Shown: positions 24,332 through 33,095 of the stretch, piece after piece | Layout of the letters: every line of letters begins with the position of its first letter | Numbering within the stretch: the first letter of the stretch is position 1 | Source of the DNA: Macrococcus lamae | Lineage (GTDB): Bacteria > Bacillota > Bacilli > Staphylococcales > Staphylococcaceae | Length of the DNA stretch: 64,000 bases | Assembly (NCBI RefSeq): GCF_004359545.1 | Contig: NZ_SCWB01000006.1 | Location: forward strand, 50,246 to 114,245 | Direction of reading: 5' to 3' | The notes under the pieces: generated by a model | What the model was told of the DNA's origin: nothing | Seen by the model: only the letters and a program-made list of their open reading frames with translations | The model's database searches: none | Position numbers and translations under genes: made by a program

Positions 24332-25486
24332 ATGAAAGAACATTTCATGGAAGAAGATCTGACAGACAGACATGAAGAAGAAGTAAAAAGCGTTGAACTT
24401 ACTGAGCTATTCTATGATCTCGTCTATGTCTATGCCATCGCACAAATATCACATACGATTCTGAATGGTGAAAATGGCGATATTCCACTGGATAGTTTTA
24501 TGAAATACATAGTAATGACGCTAATATTCTATTCAGTATGGTCATATCAGACGACATATACAAACAGGTTCGGACTCATCAGAGCAAAAGACGTTCTTTT
24601 TCTCATGTTCAATATGTTTATCGCCATCTTCCTCGCCATCAGTCTCACAAAAGATTTCTCAAAAACATTTGATTCAACTAACGTCTGTATAGCAATTCTC
24701 TATTTTACTACCGGGTTGCAGTTTTTCCTGAGTCTGCTTGACAAAATCAAGGATGAAGACAGATTCGCATCGATTATCTTCGGTACAGGCATGCTGGTCA
24801 GTGCCATACTTGCAGCTATTGCAATTGTAGTCCCTTCGCCATGGATGTATATCATCTTCGGCCTTGCTATACTGTTTGCCTGTCTGTTCCCGATGCCGTT
24901 CAAGAAAAAATTGAAGCAGTCAGCGATCAATGTGCCGCATATGGTTGAACGTTATACGCTGCTGACAATCATTATGTTTGGGGAAACAATTATCGGACTG
25001 ACAAAAATTTTCAAACTGGATGATATCAAGTTTACCGATGGCTTACTATTTTTGATTATCATCACATTATTCGGCAGCTACTGGATGAAGACCAATAGAC
25101 TGATCAGCTATGACCGCTACGCTTCCGGTATGACTTTAACAATTGCCCATTTCTTCATTCTGATAGGTCTCGGAATGGTCAATGCATCACTTGTACTCGA
25201 TGCTAATAACGACGTCACCAATATGTTTAAAGTTCAGTTGATGTACGGCGCTCTTGCCTGTTATTTTACAGGACTGCTGCTCACACTTAATTATTCTCAC
25301 GAAGAATTTAAGCATGACAAGCATTTAATATTGATTGTATCAGGCATATTAATCGCTGGCTTCACTGTCGAATACTTGCTGAGAAATGCGCCTTATACAC
25401 TACCTATTTCAACTGCCATCGTCACAACAACTATATTTTTCGTCTACCGCTATATTTACCGGACAAAATATCCACAAGATGAATAA
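24332..25486 (+). CDS. Low-temperature-requirement protein A family (LtrA)
   Basis: A 384-residue membrane protein with about ten to eleven helices. The LtrA signature is near the N-terminus: VKSVELTELFYDLVYVYAIAQISHTIL (acidic helix, FYDLVYV). A conserved GETIIGL lies mid-protein (about 211-220). LtrA was first named for growth of Listeria at low temperature; its transport substrate or mechanism is unknown. AAGGAGG six bases upstream supports ATG 24332. It is monocistronic; the stop is followed by a short gap to the converging phosphatase. Confidence 0.9.
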   Translation: MKEHFMEEDLTDRHEEEVKSVELTELFYDLVYVYAIAQISHTILNGENGDIPLDSFMKYIVMTLIFYSVWSYQTTYTNRFGLIRAKDVLFLMFNMFIAIFLAISLTKDFSKTFDSTNVCIAILYFTTGLQFFLSLLDKIKDEDRFASIIFGTGMLVSAILAAIAIVVPSPWMYIIFGLAILFACLFPMPFKKKLKQSAINVPHMVERYTLLTIIMFGETIIGLTKIFKLDDIKFTDGLLFLIIITLFGSYWMKTNRLISYDRYASGMTLTIAHFFILIGLGMVNASLVLDANNDVTNMFKVQLMYGALACYFTGLLLTLNYSHEEFKHDKHLILIVSGILIAGFTVEYLLRNAPYTLPISTAIVTTTIFFVYRYIYRTKYPQDE

Positions 25487-25502
25487 AATGACGACTGCCT
25501 AT

Positions 25503-26150
25503 TTATGGGCGGTCGTCTTTATCTACTTCTTCAGTGAATGTGTTAAGCAGTTGACCATTTGCATCGATGAGCACTGCTGACATGTTCGCAAAATTACCGG
25601 CACCGCTATCAATGTTCAAACTGTGAAATTTCTCAGTGAATTCCGGCCGCTCTGTTAATGTCGGAGTGTGACCAATGACCTGAAGTTTTTTCATACGTCT
25701 TAACTTACCCCTATATCTTAAAACACTCCACCATGAGTCTTCCTTAAACTTTCTGACACCAAGAAAATTAACGCCGGCATGCGATACATAGATCACTTGA
25801 TTCTCATGGAACAAAGGGAGCCTTTTCATCCATGTGACATCATCACGCTGTTTATCCTTTAGATCATACTTTTTCAATGTATTGCTGTAGTTTTCTTTCA
25901 TATCTTTATATGGTGTCTCGTCTTCAATATACTTTACCATCTGATATTCATGATTACCTTTAATGCATATAGTGTCTGGATATTTCTGCTGCAGTTCTCT
26001 GATGTACTTTACTACTTTTCCTGAATGTCTGCCTTTATTAATATAATCTCCGACAAATATCAATTGTTCATCGTCAGGATTCCAGTGGTTAAGAATTTTT
26101 TTCAAAGTATGATAACAGCCATGGACATCACCTATAATATAGTAATTCAT
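25503..26150 (-). CDS. Metallophosphoesterase (Ser/Thr phosphatase / Ap4A hydrolase type)
   Basis: A 215-residue phosphoprotein phosphatase-family enzyme. The metal-binding motifs are in order: GDVHGCYHTLKK (about 7-18), GDYINKG in place of the usual GDxVDRG, GNHEYQM, SHAGVNFLG and GHTPTLT. Relatives include PrpE-type Ap4A hydrolases and bacterial PPP phosphatases. The Asp-to-Asn and Arg-to-Lys changes in the second motif are conservative but may lower activity. ATG 26150 is chosen because AAGGCGG lies eight bases upstream, and the LexA-controlled toxin promoter lies just beyond. It is divergent from the toxin gene. Confidence 0.85.
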   Translation of the reverse strand: MNYYIIGDVHGCYHTLKKILNHWNPDDEQLIFVGDYINKGRHSGKVVKYIRELQQKYPDTICIKGNHEYQMVKYIEDETPYKDMKENYSNTLKKYDLKDKQRDDVTWMKRLPLFHENQVIYVSHAGVNFLGVRKFKEDSWWSVLRYRGKLRRMKKLQVIGHTPTLTERPEFTEKFHSLNIDSGAGNFANMSAVLIDANGQLLNTFTEEVDKDDRP

Positions 26151-26203
26151 TCGTAAATCCGCCTTTTTATTAAAATATAACATTAAAATCACGCCATTTT
26201 ATG

Positions 26204-26232
26204 CGAACATGTGTTCTGTTTTATGTTATAAT
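26204..26232 (+). promoter_or_regulatory. Toxin promoter with LexA (SOS) box
   Basis: CGAACATGTGTTCT (26204-26217) matches 13 of 14 positions of the LexA operator CGAACRNRYGTTYG. It overlaps the -35 region of a promoter whose extended -10 is TGTTATAAT (TATAAT at 26227-26232). A LexA dimer here would cover the -35 and part of the spacer, so the toxin mRNA should be made only after DNA damage. Confidence 0.82.
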
Positions 26233-26284
26233 GAATATGTCGTCACCCTCGCTGGTTGAATATCCTGCGGGAGGAGGTGTTATG

Positions 26285-26383
26285 ATGGATGAAATCCTTG
26301 TTCGATTGGTTCCCGCTCTGTTCAGCGGGATTATCATCACATATTTCGGTTACTGGCTGAACCACCGAAATAAAGATGAGTAA
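26285..26383 (+). CDS. Fst/PepA1-like type I toxin peptide, 32 aa
   Basis: A 32-residue peptide, MDEILVRLVPALFSGIIITY then FGYWLNHRNKDE: one membrane helix with a conserved Pro near its start and a charged tail. This is the layout of Fst of plasmid pAD1 and staphylococcal PepA1 (helix, then FSYWL-like, then RRN-like). Such peptides insert into the membrane and kill or arrest the cell when overproduced. ATG 26285 is preferred (seven bases after GGAGG); an ATG one codon earlier is possible. The ribosome site lies in GGTGTTAT, repeated in the antitoxin RNA gene. Its promoter has a LexA box, so it should be SOS-induced. Confidence 0.82.
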   Translation: MDEILVRLVPALFSGIIITYFGYWLNHRNKDE

Positions 26384-26401
26384 TATTGACGACAACGCCG
26401 T

Positions 26402-26463
26402 AAAAATCCCAGGTCGACTCGCACTCGACCTGGGATTTGGTGTTATCTGAATGAATCCTGTTC
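26402..26463 (-). ncRNA. Antitoxin antisense RNA (RNAII-like)
   Basis: A convergent promoter reads toward the toxin gene: -35 ATGACA (26494-26499), 18 bases, -10 TATAAT (26470-26475). The predicted RNA of about 62 bases starts near 26463 and ends at the terminator stem with TTTTT on the minus strand. Its 5' part contains ATAACACC, fully complementary to the toxin mRNA start site GGTGTTAT (26276-26283), and CAGGAT, complementary to ATCCTG (26262-26267) in the toxin leader. Two short repeats shared between opposing RNAs plus a common terminator is the known par/Fst arrangement. RNA size and repeats are read from sequence; regulation is inferred. Confidence 0.72.
26404..26438. terminator. Shared bidirectional terminator of the toxin-antitoxin locus
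   Basis: A perfect 14-bp stem, AAATCCCAGGTCGA (26404-26417) and TCGACCTGGGATTT (26425-26438), with loop CTCGCAC. Its U tract is good for the antisense RNA (TTTTT) and weaker for the toxin mRNA. In Fst loci this loop starts pairing between the two RNAs. Confidence 0.85.
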
Positions 26464-26617
26464 GGCTATATTATATCATAAAAACAGCGGTCATGTCATT
26501 TTACTTTCAAATTCCCCTATTATTCCTTACCCGATTTGCTGAAAAGTTATTTATCTCATAATTTGTTACTATTGAAACAAGATACGAAAAAATAATGTCA
26601 GGAGAAAGGATACATCT

Positions 26618-28030
26618 ATGGAAAAAAAACCAGACTATCAACTCATTGCGGTGCTCATGTCCGGAGCATTCATCGCATTTCTTTCCAATACGTTTCTTAA
26701 CGTAGCACTTCCTTCCATTATGAAGGATTTTAATGTCACTACTGCAACAGTTCAGTGGGTTACTACAGGATATATGCTTGTCAATGGCATCGTCATCCCG
26801 ACAACGGCGTTTCTTATGCAGCGTTTTACTGCCAGACAGTTGTTTCTGACTGCTATGCTGTTATTCCTCATGGGAACAATCATTGCCGGCTTTTCTCCTA
26901 TATTTACAGTACTTATTATAGGACGCATGGTGCAGGCAGCAGGCGCAGCTATTATGATGCCGCTGCTTATGAATATCATGATGACAAGTTTTCCACCAAG
27001 ACAACGCGGTACTGCTATGGGGATATTTACTTTAGTCTTATTTTTCGCACCAGCTATCGGTCCTACGTTGTCAGGATTTGTCGTTCAATACTACAGCTGG
27101 CATTACTTATTTTACATGATTGTACCTATTATATTACTCGTACTCATTGTCGCTTATGTTCGGCTTCCTAAAAATACTGATACGACATCTATAAAAATCG
27201 ATGTATTGTCTATCATCCTTTCCACAATTGCGTTCGGTGGAATTTTATACGGTTTCAGTGCTGCCGGAAATAAAGGCTGGCTTCAACCCGGCGTCATACT
27301 CTTTATTATGATCGGTTTCATTACATTATTCTATTATGTCAGACGCCAACTGCAACTGGAAAAACCGATGCTGAATTTCAGAGTCTATGAATACCGGATG
27401 TTCATGCTGGCATCACTTATCGTCGGCACATTGAATATGGCTCTTTTCTCAGGTATGATGCTGATGCCTATTTATCTGCAGAACTTAAGATCATTCAGTC
27501 CAATCGACACAGGTTTGCTGCTGCTCCCAGGTGCCATTATCATGGGTCTCATGAGTCCGATATCAGGAAAGTTATTCGATATGCTTGGTCCGAGAAAACT
27601 TGCTGTTTCCGGTTTACTGATTACTACAGTCACTACATTTTTGTTCAGTAGACTGAGCTTCGAAACATCCTATTTTAATATCATTATTATTTATTCTATC
27701 CGCGCATTCGGAATGTCTTTAGTGATGACACCAGTCATGACAAACGGCCTCAATTCACTGCCCAACCGATTAATGCCGCATGGCTCTGCTATGAATTCGA
27801 TGCTGAACCAAGTGTCGGGAGCTGTCGGAACAGCACTTCTAATTACGTTAATGCAGAATTATACGCATACAAGACTGCAGGAGCTGATCGGAGAATCCGG
27901 CCGTGAAAATGTAGAACAGCTGACTAACCAGGCAACTCTTGACGGAATAAACTTTTCATTCGTTATTGCTACGTCCATTATGTTCATTTCATTCGTGTTG
28001 ACATCCTTTCTGAAAAGAACGGCAGTATAA
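26618..28030 (+). CDS. DHA2-family MFS multidrug exporter
   Basis: A 470-residue, about 14-helix drug:proton antiporter of the DHA2 (EmrB/QacA/LmrB-like) family. Family motifs are LNVALPSIMKDFNVT in helix 1, VQWVTTGYMLVNG, the motif C region FTLVLFFAPAIGPTLSGFVV in helix 5, and RQRGTAMG before it. It exports hydrophobic or cationic compounds; the exact substrates cannot be told from sequence. GGAGAAAGG precedes ATG 26618. It is monocistronic and downstream of the toxin-antitoxin locus. No regulator gene is adjacent. Confidence 0.92.
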   Translation: MEKKPDYQLIAVLMSGAFIAFLSNTFLNVALPSIMKDFNVTTATVQWVTTGYMLVNGIVIPTTAFLMQRFTARQLFLTAMLLFLMGTIIAGFSPIFTVLIIGRMVQAAGAAIMMPLLMNIMMTSFPPRQRGTAMGIFTLVLFFAPAIGPTLSGFVVQYYSWHYLFYMIVPIILLVLIVAYVRLPKNTDTTSIKIDVLSIILSTIAFGGILYGFSAAGNKGWLQPGVILFIMIGFITLFYYVRRQLQLEKPMLNFRVYEYRMFMLASLIVGTLNMALFSGMMLMPIYLQNLRSFSPIDTGLLLLPGAIIMGLMSPISGKLFDMLGPRKLAVSGLLITTVTTFLFSRLSFETSYFNIIIIYSIRAFGMSLVMTPVMTNGLNSLPNRLMPHGSAMNSMLNQVSGAVGTALLITLMQNYTHTRLQELIGESGRENVEQLTNQATLDGINFSFVIATSIMFISFVLTSFLKRTAV

Positions 28031-28138
28031 CACCCCGTTGTCCGTCATAAATTCTTTTATTTTTCACAATGTTTATCTATTTAACTGACTTCTTTATGTT
28101 ACGATTTTCTAAGATTGTAAATTAAGGAGTCAACATCA

Positions 28139-29446
28139 ATGGCGAAATACTTCAACAATGTATTCTGGCGCTGGCATTTTTATGCCGCATTATTTATTGC
28201 GCCACTACTTATCACATTAAGCATCAGCGGTATTTTATACTTATTTTTTCCGGAAGTAGAGCATGTAATAAATGACCATGAATTGTTCGGTCAGACAGGA
28301 AAACCACAGCAGTCGCTTGATGACGGTTTTTCTGATATCGCCATGAAGTATCCAGGATGGCATGTCATGAAAGTCAGTTTCCCGGAAAAAGACTACAATA
28401 CTCGTGTCACATTAATGGGACCTGACGATGGAAGTAAAATTGTCTATCTCGATCATCATAACCAAATACAGGCTGCTATTAATCCCAATCAATTGTTTTC
28501 TAACGTGACAAGAGCCTTTCACTCCAGCCTGCTGACTGGAAATACAGTAGTTAACTATATGGTAGAACTTGCAGCGTGCTGGACATTATTTCTAGTCATA
28601 AGTGGACTGTTCATGACTTTTTACAAAAAATATTTAACTCAGTCCAAGTCCCCTATAAAGCGAAAAAATAAAGCAAAACTACATGCAGTGATCGGTACTG
28701 TCATCGCTATACCACTCACACTGATTATCTTATCCGGACTTCCGTGGTCAGGGTATATGGGTGATAAAATTTATGGCTTTGCGGTGAGTCACACGAAACT
28801 CGGTTATCCCGAGGCTGAGAAAATTGCACCAGTTTCCGGCAATGAAATCCCGTGGGCGACTAGAAATGAACATACTGATTCAACAGCTGCTCACGGCAAA
28901 CGTTTGTCCATCACACAAATCATTAGTATCGCCGAAGAAGAAGGGTTTAAACAGCCTTATTCCATCACTGTGCCGATGGATGATCAAGGAACTTATATTC
29001 TGTCGGTCAATAGCAGCACAGGTGTCACCGGTCTTGACACAAGTCCACTCGATGAGAGAACAGTTCATCTTGATCAGTACTCTGGAATGAAACTCGCGAT
29101 ATATGACTTTACAGATTACGGAATTATCGCTAAATTAATTTCTGTTGCAATACCGCTTCACGAAGGTCATTTGTTCGGACTTGCGAATAAGCTGCTCAAC
29201 CTGATAGTGGCAGCAGCAGTACTGGTAACTGCCTATTATGGCATTAAAATTTATTTGATGAGAAAAGTACCCAGGCAATTATCAGCTCCAGCTACTCAAC
29301 CCTTCCAAGTGCCTTTTTTAATATTCGCCTGCTTGATGATACTGCTAGGAGTGGCTATGCCATTATTCGGCTGGTCATTATTAGTCATCGCAGCTATCGA
29401 AATCAGCAGATTGATTGTGCACAGAAGTAAAAATCAGCAAATTTAA
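28139..29446 (+). CDS. PepSY-associated TM-helix protein (iron-regulated membrane protein family)
   Basis: A 435-residue membrane protein with about four to five helices. The first is FYAALFIAPLLITLSISGILYLF, with His13 in WHFYA. The extracytoplasmic part contains PepSY-like segments (around 70-110 and 255-300). HLFGLANKLLNLIVAAAVLVTAYYG and a C-terminal pair of helices follow. Conserved histidines at helix ends (FHSSLLTG, HEGHLFGLANK) are typical of this family, which includes FoxB/PiuB-like siderophore reductases binding haem. A role in iron or siderophore reduction is likely but no Fur box was recognised upstream. AAGGAG is nine bases before the ATG. Confidence 0.88.
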   Translation: MAKYFNNVFWRWHFYAALFIAPLLITLSISGILYLFFPEVEHVINDHELFGQTGKPQQSLDDGFSDIAMKYPGWHVMKVSFPEKDYNTRVTLMGPDDGSKIVYLDHHNQIQAAINPNQLFSNVTRAFHSSLLTGNTVVNYMVELAACWTLFLVISGLFMTFYKKYLTQSKSPIKRKNKAKLHAVIGTVIAIPLTLIILSGLPWSGYMGDKIYGFAVSHTKLGYPEAEKIAPVSGNEIPWATRNEHTDSTAAHGKRLSITQIISIAEEEGFKQPYSITVPMDDQGTYILSVNSSTGVTGLDTSPLDERTVHLDQYSGMKLAIYDFTDYGIIAKLISVAIPLHEGHLFGLANKLLNLIVAAAVLVTAYYGIKIYLMRKVPRQLSAPATQPFQVPFLIFACLMILLGVAMPLFGWSLLVIAAIEISRLIVHRSKNQQI

Positions 29447-29487
29447 AAAGGCAGGACATCATATAATTTATTGATGTCCTGCCTTTT
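29446..29487. terminator. Bidirectional terminator
   Basis: A 16-bp stem (29446-29461 with 29472-29487, core AGGCAGGACATCA) between the convergent PepSY protein and SgrR-like genes, flanked by A and T runs. Confidence 0.9.
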
Positions 29488-31087
29488 ATTTAGCTATGAT
29501 GATCTTATGGTATTTCAATGTGCCGTAATGCTGATTTTCAACATTCTTCAATCCTTCAGGCAGGAAAAACAATCGCCGTTTTTCATAGAGTGGGATGAAA
29601 TAATCTTCTTCGATTAAATCAGTCATATATTTTTCCGCTGAATTTTTAAATTCATGAAATGATAGATTTTTACTCATGTTCAGAAATTTCTTCGACTTCT
29701 TAAGTGGCTGATACCATTCTTTAAACTTGCTATAGGTCAGCAGATTGATTGTTTTTAAAGGCTGCGATTGATGATAGTATTCATCCAGCCATACAAAATC
29801 TGCATCCATATCAGTAAGATGACTCTGAATAAACTCCATGTGCTTAAAGTCAATACGCTTAACAGGCACATTGGCCAGGGTCAATGCCTGTTCAACCAGC
29901 TTCATATGTTCACTTGACAATTCATCAACTGCCATAGTCACTGGCTTTTCAAATGAAGGTATCGTACCAGTCCATACTTCTTCAATTTGCTTCCATTCTT
30001 TTTTATACATACTGTCTGCTGCCGCATTGTTGTCAAAAAACAACAGGATAATATGCTTTATATAATGACGTTGTCTTTGTGACAACCCGTCCGGCTTCGG
30101 GTTGAATAGTATGAATTCATTCCCGGCATAGAAATTGTAAGCTTCCTTATAATAGCTCGCTATTTTCTCCTGCCTGGCATTAAACTTTTTTTCCAGAAAA
30201 TATATCGTTTTAATATCGGGTAACACCGGTAGAAAAAATGGATTTACTTTCAGTACAATTTGTCGGGCATCATGCTGATGCAAACGGTAAGGTCCGGTGC
30301 CAATCAATACTTGTCCTTCCCTTTTATAGATTGAACTGAACGGTTCCGCGAGCATGTACTTAATGTTTAAATACGGATGTCTGAAATCAATAGCCAGATG
30401 ATAATCATCTATTATATCAATTGATTTAATCAATCTGAATATGTACTGAAAATTACTCTCTTCCTTTAGAAAGGTAAGCACATCTTTGATATGAACACTC
30501 GTCATCAGTATTCCATCAGCAAAAAAGACGTTTTTCTTGAGATAGAGATGAAGTGCATTGTCCTGCCATTCGTCATAACGTAACAGCTGATATTTCAACT
30601 CTCCTTCTTCAGTCTTTGTATATAGCGTTTCAAAAGTCTGCAGCATAATATGAACACTGGTAAGATCTTTTGAGTACGCAGGATGTATGAGCTTTGGAAT
30701 TTCGTACACGTAGTCCACTATTGACAGATCACTGAGTTCATTGTTCTTATCTTCATACTGCTCCATTAATTTGATTTTCAATGTCTCACGAACATGCTCT
30801 GTCCATGGGAGCATTAAATATTCTTTTATTTCACTTAATGTTAACGTATCTCTATTATTGAGAAGTTCAAACAGCAATATCTGCTCAATATCTTTGATAA
30901 ATTCTATCTTCAGTTTATTTCCTCTTCCCTGTCCGGGATTATACACTATGTAGTCTTGATCTTCCCAAGTCTTCAGCAGTCTTGACATCTGCCTTGAAGA
31001 AATTTCGAGAATATCTCCTAACTGATGGATGTCTAAATCTTTTTGTTCAGCTAATTCTTTAATGATGAGCATTCTTTTATCAATCAT
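29486..31087 (-). CDS. SgrR-family regulator with solute-binding domain (copy 2)
   Basis: A 533-residue protein. It has an N-terminal winged helix of the SgrR_N type (residues 5-110; LDIHQLGDILEISSRQMSRLLKTWEDQDYIVYNPGQGRGN) and a C-terminal region like extracellular solute-binding proteins family 5 (about 170-530; DEWQDNALHLYLKKNVFFADG and VLIGTGPYRLHQHD). There is no signal peptide, so the binding domain is used in the cytosol as a sensor, as in E. coli SgrR. It overlaps the upstream paralogue by four bases (ATGA), so both are translated from one mRNA. The ligand could be a peptide or sugar derivative (unknown). Confidence 0.85.
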   Translation of the reverse strand: MIDKRMLIIKELAEQKDLDIHQLGDILEISSRQMSRLLKTWEDQDYIVYNPGQGRGNKLKIEFIKDIEQILLFELLNNRDTLTLSEIKEYLMLPWTEHVRETLKIKLMEQYEDKNNELSDLSIVDYVYEIPKLIHPAYSKDLTSVHIMLQTFETLYTKTEEGELKYQLLRYDEWQDNALHLYLKKNVFFADGILMTSVHIKDVLTFLKEESNFQYIFRLIKSIDIIDDYHLAIDFRHPYLNIKYMLAEPFSSIYKREGQVLIGTGPYRLHQHDARQIVLKVNPFFLPVLPDIKTIYFLEKKFNARQEKIASYYKEAYNFYAGNEFILFNPKPDGLSQRQRHYIKHIILLFFDNNAAADSMYKKEWKQIEEVWTGTIPSFEKPVTMAVDELSSEHMKLVEQALTLANVPVKRIDFKHMEFIQSHLTDMDADFVWLDEYYHQSQPLKTINLLTYSKFKEWYQPLKKSKKFLNMSKNLSFHEFKNSAEKYMTDLIEEDYFIPLYEKRRLFFLPEGLKNVENQHYGTLKYHKIIIAK

Positions 31088-32709
31088 TCCATCACCTGCT
31101 CATTATCCTTTACAATGATTTTGCTATAGTCGATAAGTCCTTGCTGCGTAATGACGATATTGCGGAAATTCTCAGGAAAGCTGAACTGTCTTGCTGTGAC
31201 ACTTATGGGAATAACGAGTGCCTGTTGTGCCAGGAAGCGTTCATAGCGTTGTTCTGCGTACGTCCAGTACTGGGAATGTTTATCCATGTAAATACGAATC
31301 AACTGACGGCTTTCCTTAAGATTATAGTACCATTCCTTGAACTTGCCGAATCTCAGACGTTGATAATATGATAAATCGGCAGGAATCACCTCTTTAGTCA
31401 TAACCATGTCAACATTATAGTAATTAAGATTCGTGTACATATACGTATGAAACTCATCTTCTGTCACTTCAACGGGCACACCTCGCGTCTTTAAATAATC
31501 TACCATTTGCTGTTCGTTATCTTTGATTCCGAGAAGGAGAATTCTGACCGGCTTCGTAAAAACTTGTTCCGAAGGGTTCTGCCTGCCCATAAAGTGTTTA
31601 TAGCTGTCAAAAAGCCGCTTTTCAACTGAAGAATCATGCTGCATTGTTTTATCAAAAAACGCTAGAATTAAGTGAGTCAAGTACATTCTTTGAAGAATAT
31701 TGACTCGACTGTATGGGTTAAACAACAGCATAGTTTTAGTCAGCATTTTACTGACTTTATTATTATCTAGTTGCTGATTCTGATATATCAGCTGATACTT
31801 CTTCTGATCGCTGACAAGATAAAGTGTGCTGATGTCATGCTCACCTTTGAAGTGAAAGAAGTTGGTTCTCAAAGTCATCATTTCTTCATTCTGCTTAGCT
31901 ACATAGTATGGACCGGTTGTCAGAAGTATTCCTTGCTCTTCCCGGTATATACTAGCATCGAGATTAGAAAGAAGATATTTAATTGAATCCGTCTGATGAT
32001 TCATTTCGATAGCTAGTGTATAGACCCCTGCAGTAGTAACTGATACGACATTACAGAAATCATCCGAACGGTCGAATAGCTGTTTAAGACAGCATACTAC
32101 ATCTTCTGCAAACAGTCCCCGACCATCTGAGAATTTAATCGTCCTTAATAGATGGATAATCAGTGTATTATCTTTCCACTCGTCGTATATTACAAGTTCC
32201 GGATTTAAATTACCGTAGCTATCAAGTTCATACAAACGACTCATCGTATTTAATACGATAGTATCAATTGTATGATCCGACTCATTCAATGGATGAAAAC
32301 TTTCGGGGATGTAATTAATAGTGTCTGTATAAATATAACCTTGTTTCATAGAATTGCTCTGATCATAAGTATACAAAGTTTCCTGGACTACGGATGTTAT
32401 CAGATTCTTTGACTTTTTGGATAATGGTAATGTCAATATCTCATCTATATCAGAAATTGAACGTTCATTAATAGTCATTAAGTATTCATTGATAAACCGC
32501 TGTTCAACATCTACCTTAAATAAAATGGTTGATTCATTTCCTCTTCCTTCTCCTGCTACATATTCTATAATATTCTGTTCTTCCCACTTCTTTAATAGTC
32601 TAGTCAGCTGCCGGGACGATATATTCATATATTCTGCCAGATCTTCTCTACTACCGTTATGATGGGCGACAAAATGATTTAGCATCAATAATTTCTCGTC
32701 TATTATCAT
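31084..32709 (-). CDS. SgrR-family regulator with solute-binding domain (copy 1)
   Basis: A 541-residue paralogue of the next gene, with the same layout: winged helix (residues 2-105; SREDLAEYMNISSRQLTRLLKKWEEQNIIEYVAGEGRGNES) and solute-binding-like domain (about 165-540; DEWKDNTLIIHLLRTIKFSDG and LLTTGPYYVAKQNEE). ATG 32709 follows AGGGTG closely; a GTG one codon earlier is equally possible. The two proteins are close enough in layout to have arisen by tandem duplication. They are divergent from the icaADBC operon, whose usual repressor gene icaR is missing here, which makes them candidates to control it (inference). Confidence 0.85.
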   Translation of the reverse strand: MIIDEKLLMLNHFVAHHNGSREDLAEYMNISSRQLTRLLKKWEEQNIIEYVAGEGRGNESTILFKVDVEQRFINEYLMTINERSISDIDEILTLPLSKKSKNLITSVVQETLYTYDQSNSMKQGYIYTDTINYIPESFHPLNESDHTIDTIVLNTMSRLYELDSYGNLNPELVIYDEWKDNTLIIHLLRTIKFSDGRGLFAEDVVCCLKQLFDRSDDFCNVVSVTTAGVYTLAIEMNHQTDSIKYLLSNLDASIYREEQGILLTTGPYYVAKQNEEMMTLRTNFFHFKGEHDISTLYLVSDQKKYQLIYQNQQLDNNKVSKMLTKTMLLFNPYSRVNILQRMYLTHLILAFFDKTMQHDSSVEKRLFDSYKHFMGRQNPSEQVFTKPVRILLLGIKDNEQQMVDYLKTRGVPVEVTEDEFHTYMYTNLNYYNVDMVMTKEVIPADLSYYQRLRFGKFKEWYYNLKESRQLIRIYMDKHSQYWTYAEQRYERFLAQQALVIPISVTARQFSFPENFRNIVITQQGLIDYSKIIVKDNEQVME

Positions 32710-32712
32710 CAC

Positions 32713-33095
32713 CCTGTTTCCACTACATTCTACATTTTAATTATTCTAATCTAAATAATACTTCATCTATTCCCGAATTTCTGAGAATAACAACAAAAAA
32801 AAAGAATTTAAATAAAATAAGTATAATTTTTATAACAATTGGTAACTTGATTTTAAATTGTGCCATTTTTAATAAATATTTTTAATTAAAAATTTATTAA
32901 TTTTTATTAATTTTTATTAAATAAGAAAATTCATTAAATTTTATTTTATTAAAAATCTAAAAGATGACATCTCGAATCAAATTGACACTTTTTAATCAAA
33001 ACAAGTTGTATTAGTATCATAACGTAAGAGAAAAAGATGATTAAAATTTAAATTTTTTTTAATTATTCTAATTCCGACTATAAAGGTGGGCTATT
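32713..33095. promoter_or_regulatory. Very AT-rich region between the regulators and icaA
   Basis: About 380 bases, dominated by A/T runs, including tandem copies of TTATTAATTTT around 32897-32920. A TTGACA at 32982-32987 is a possible -35 for ica but lacks a convincing -10 at 16-18 bases. It must contain divergent promoters. No icaR gene and no open frame were seen. Confidence 0.45.

Noticed and set aside
30365..30390. Third copy of the motif ACATCCGTATTTA (minus strand)
   Set aside because: It falls in coding sequence of the SgrR-like gene (RHPYLN) and a match of about 15 bases is expected by chance in a window of this size.
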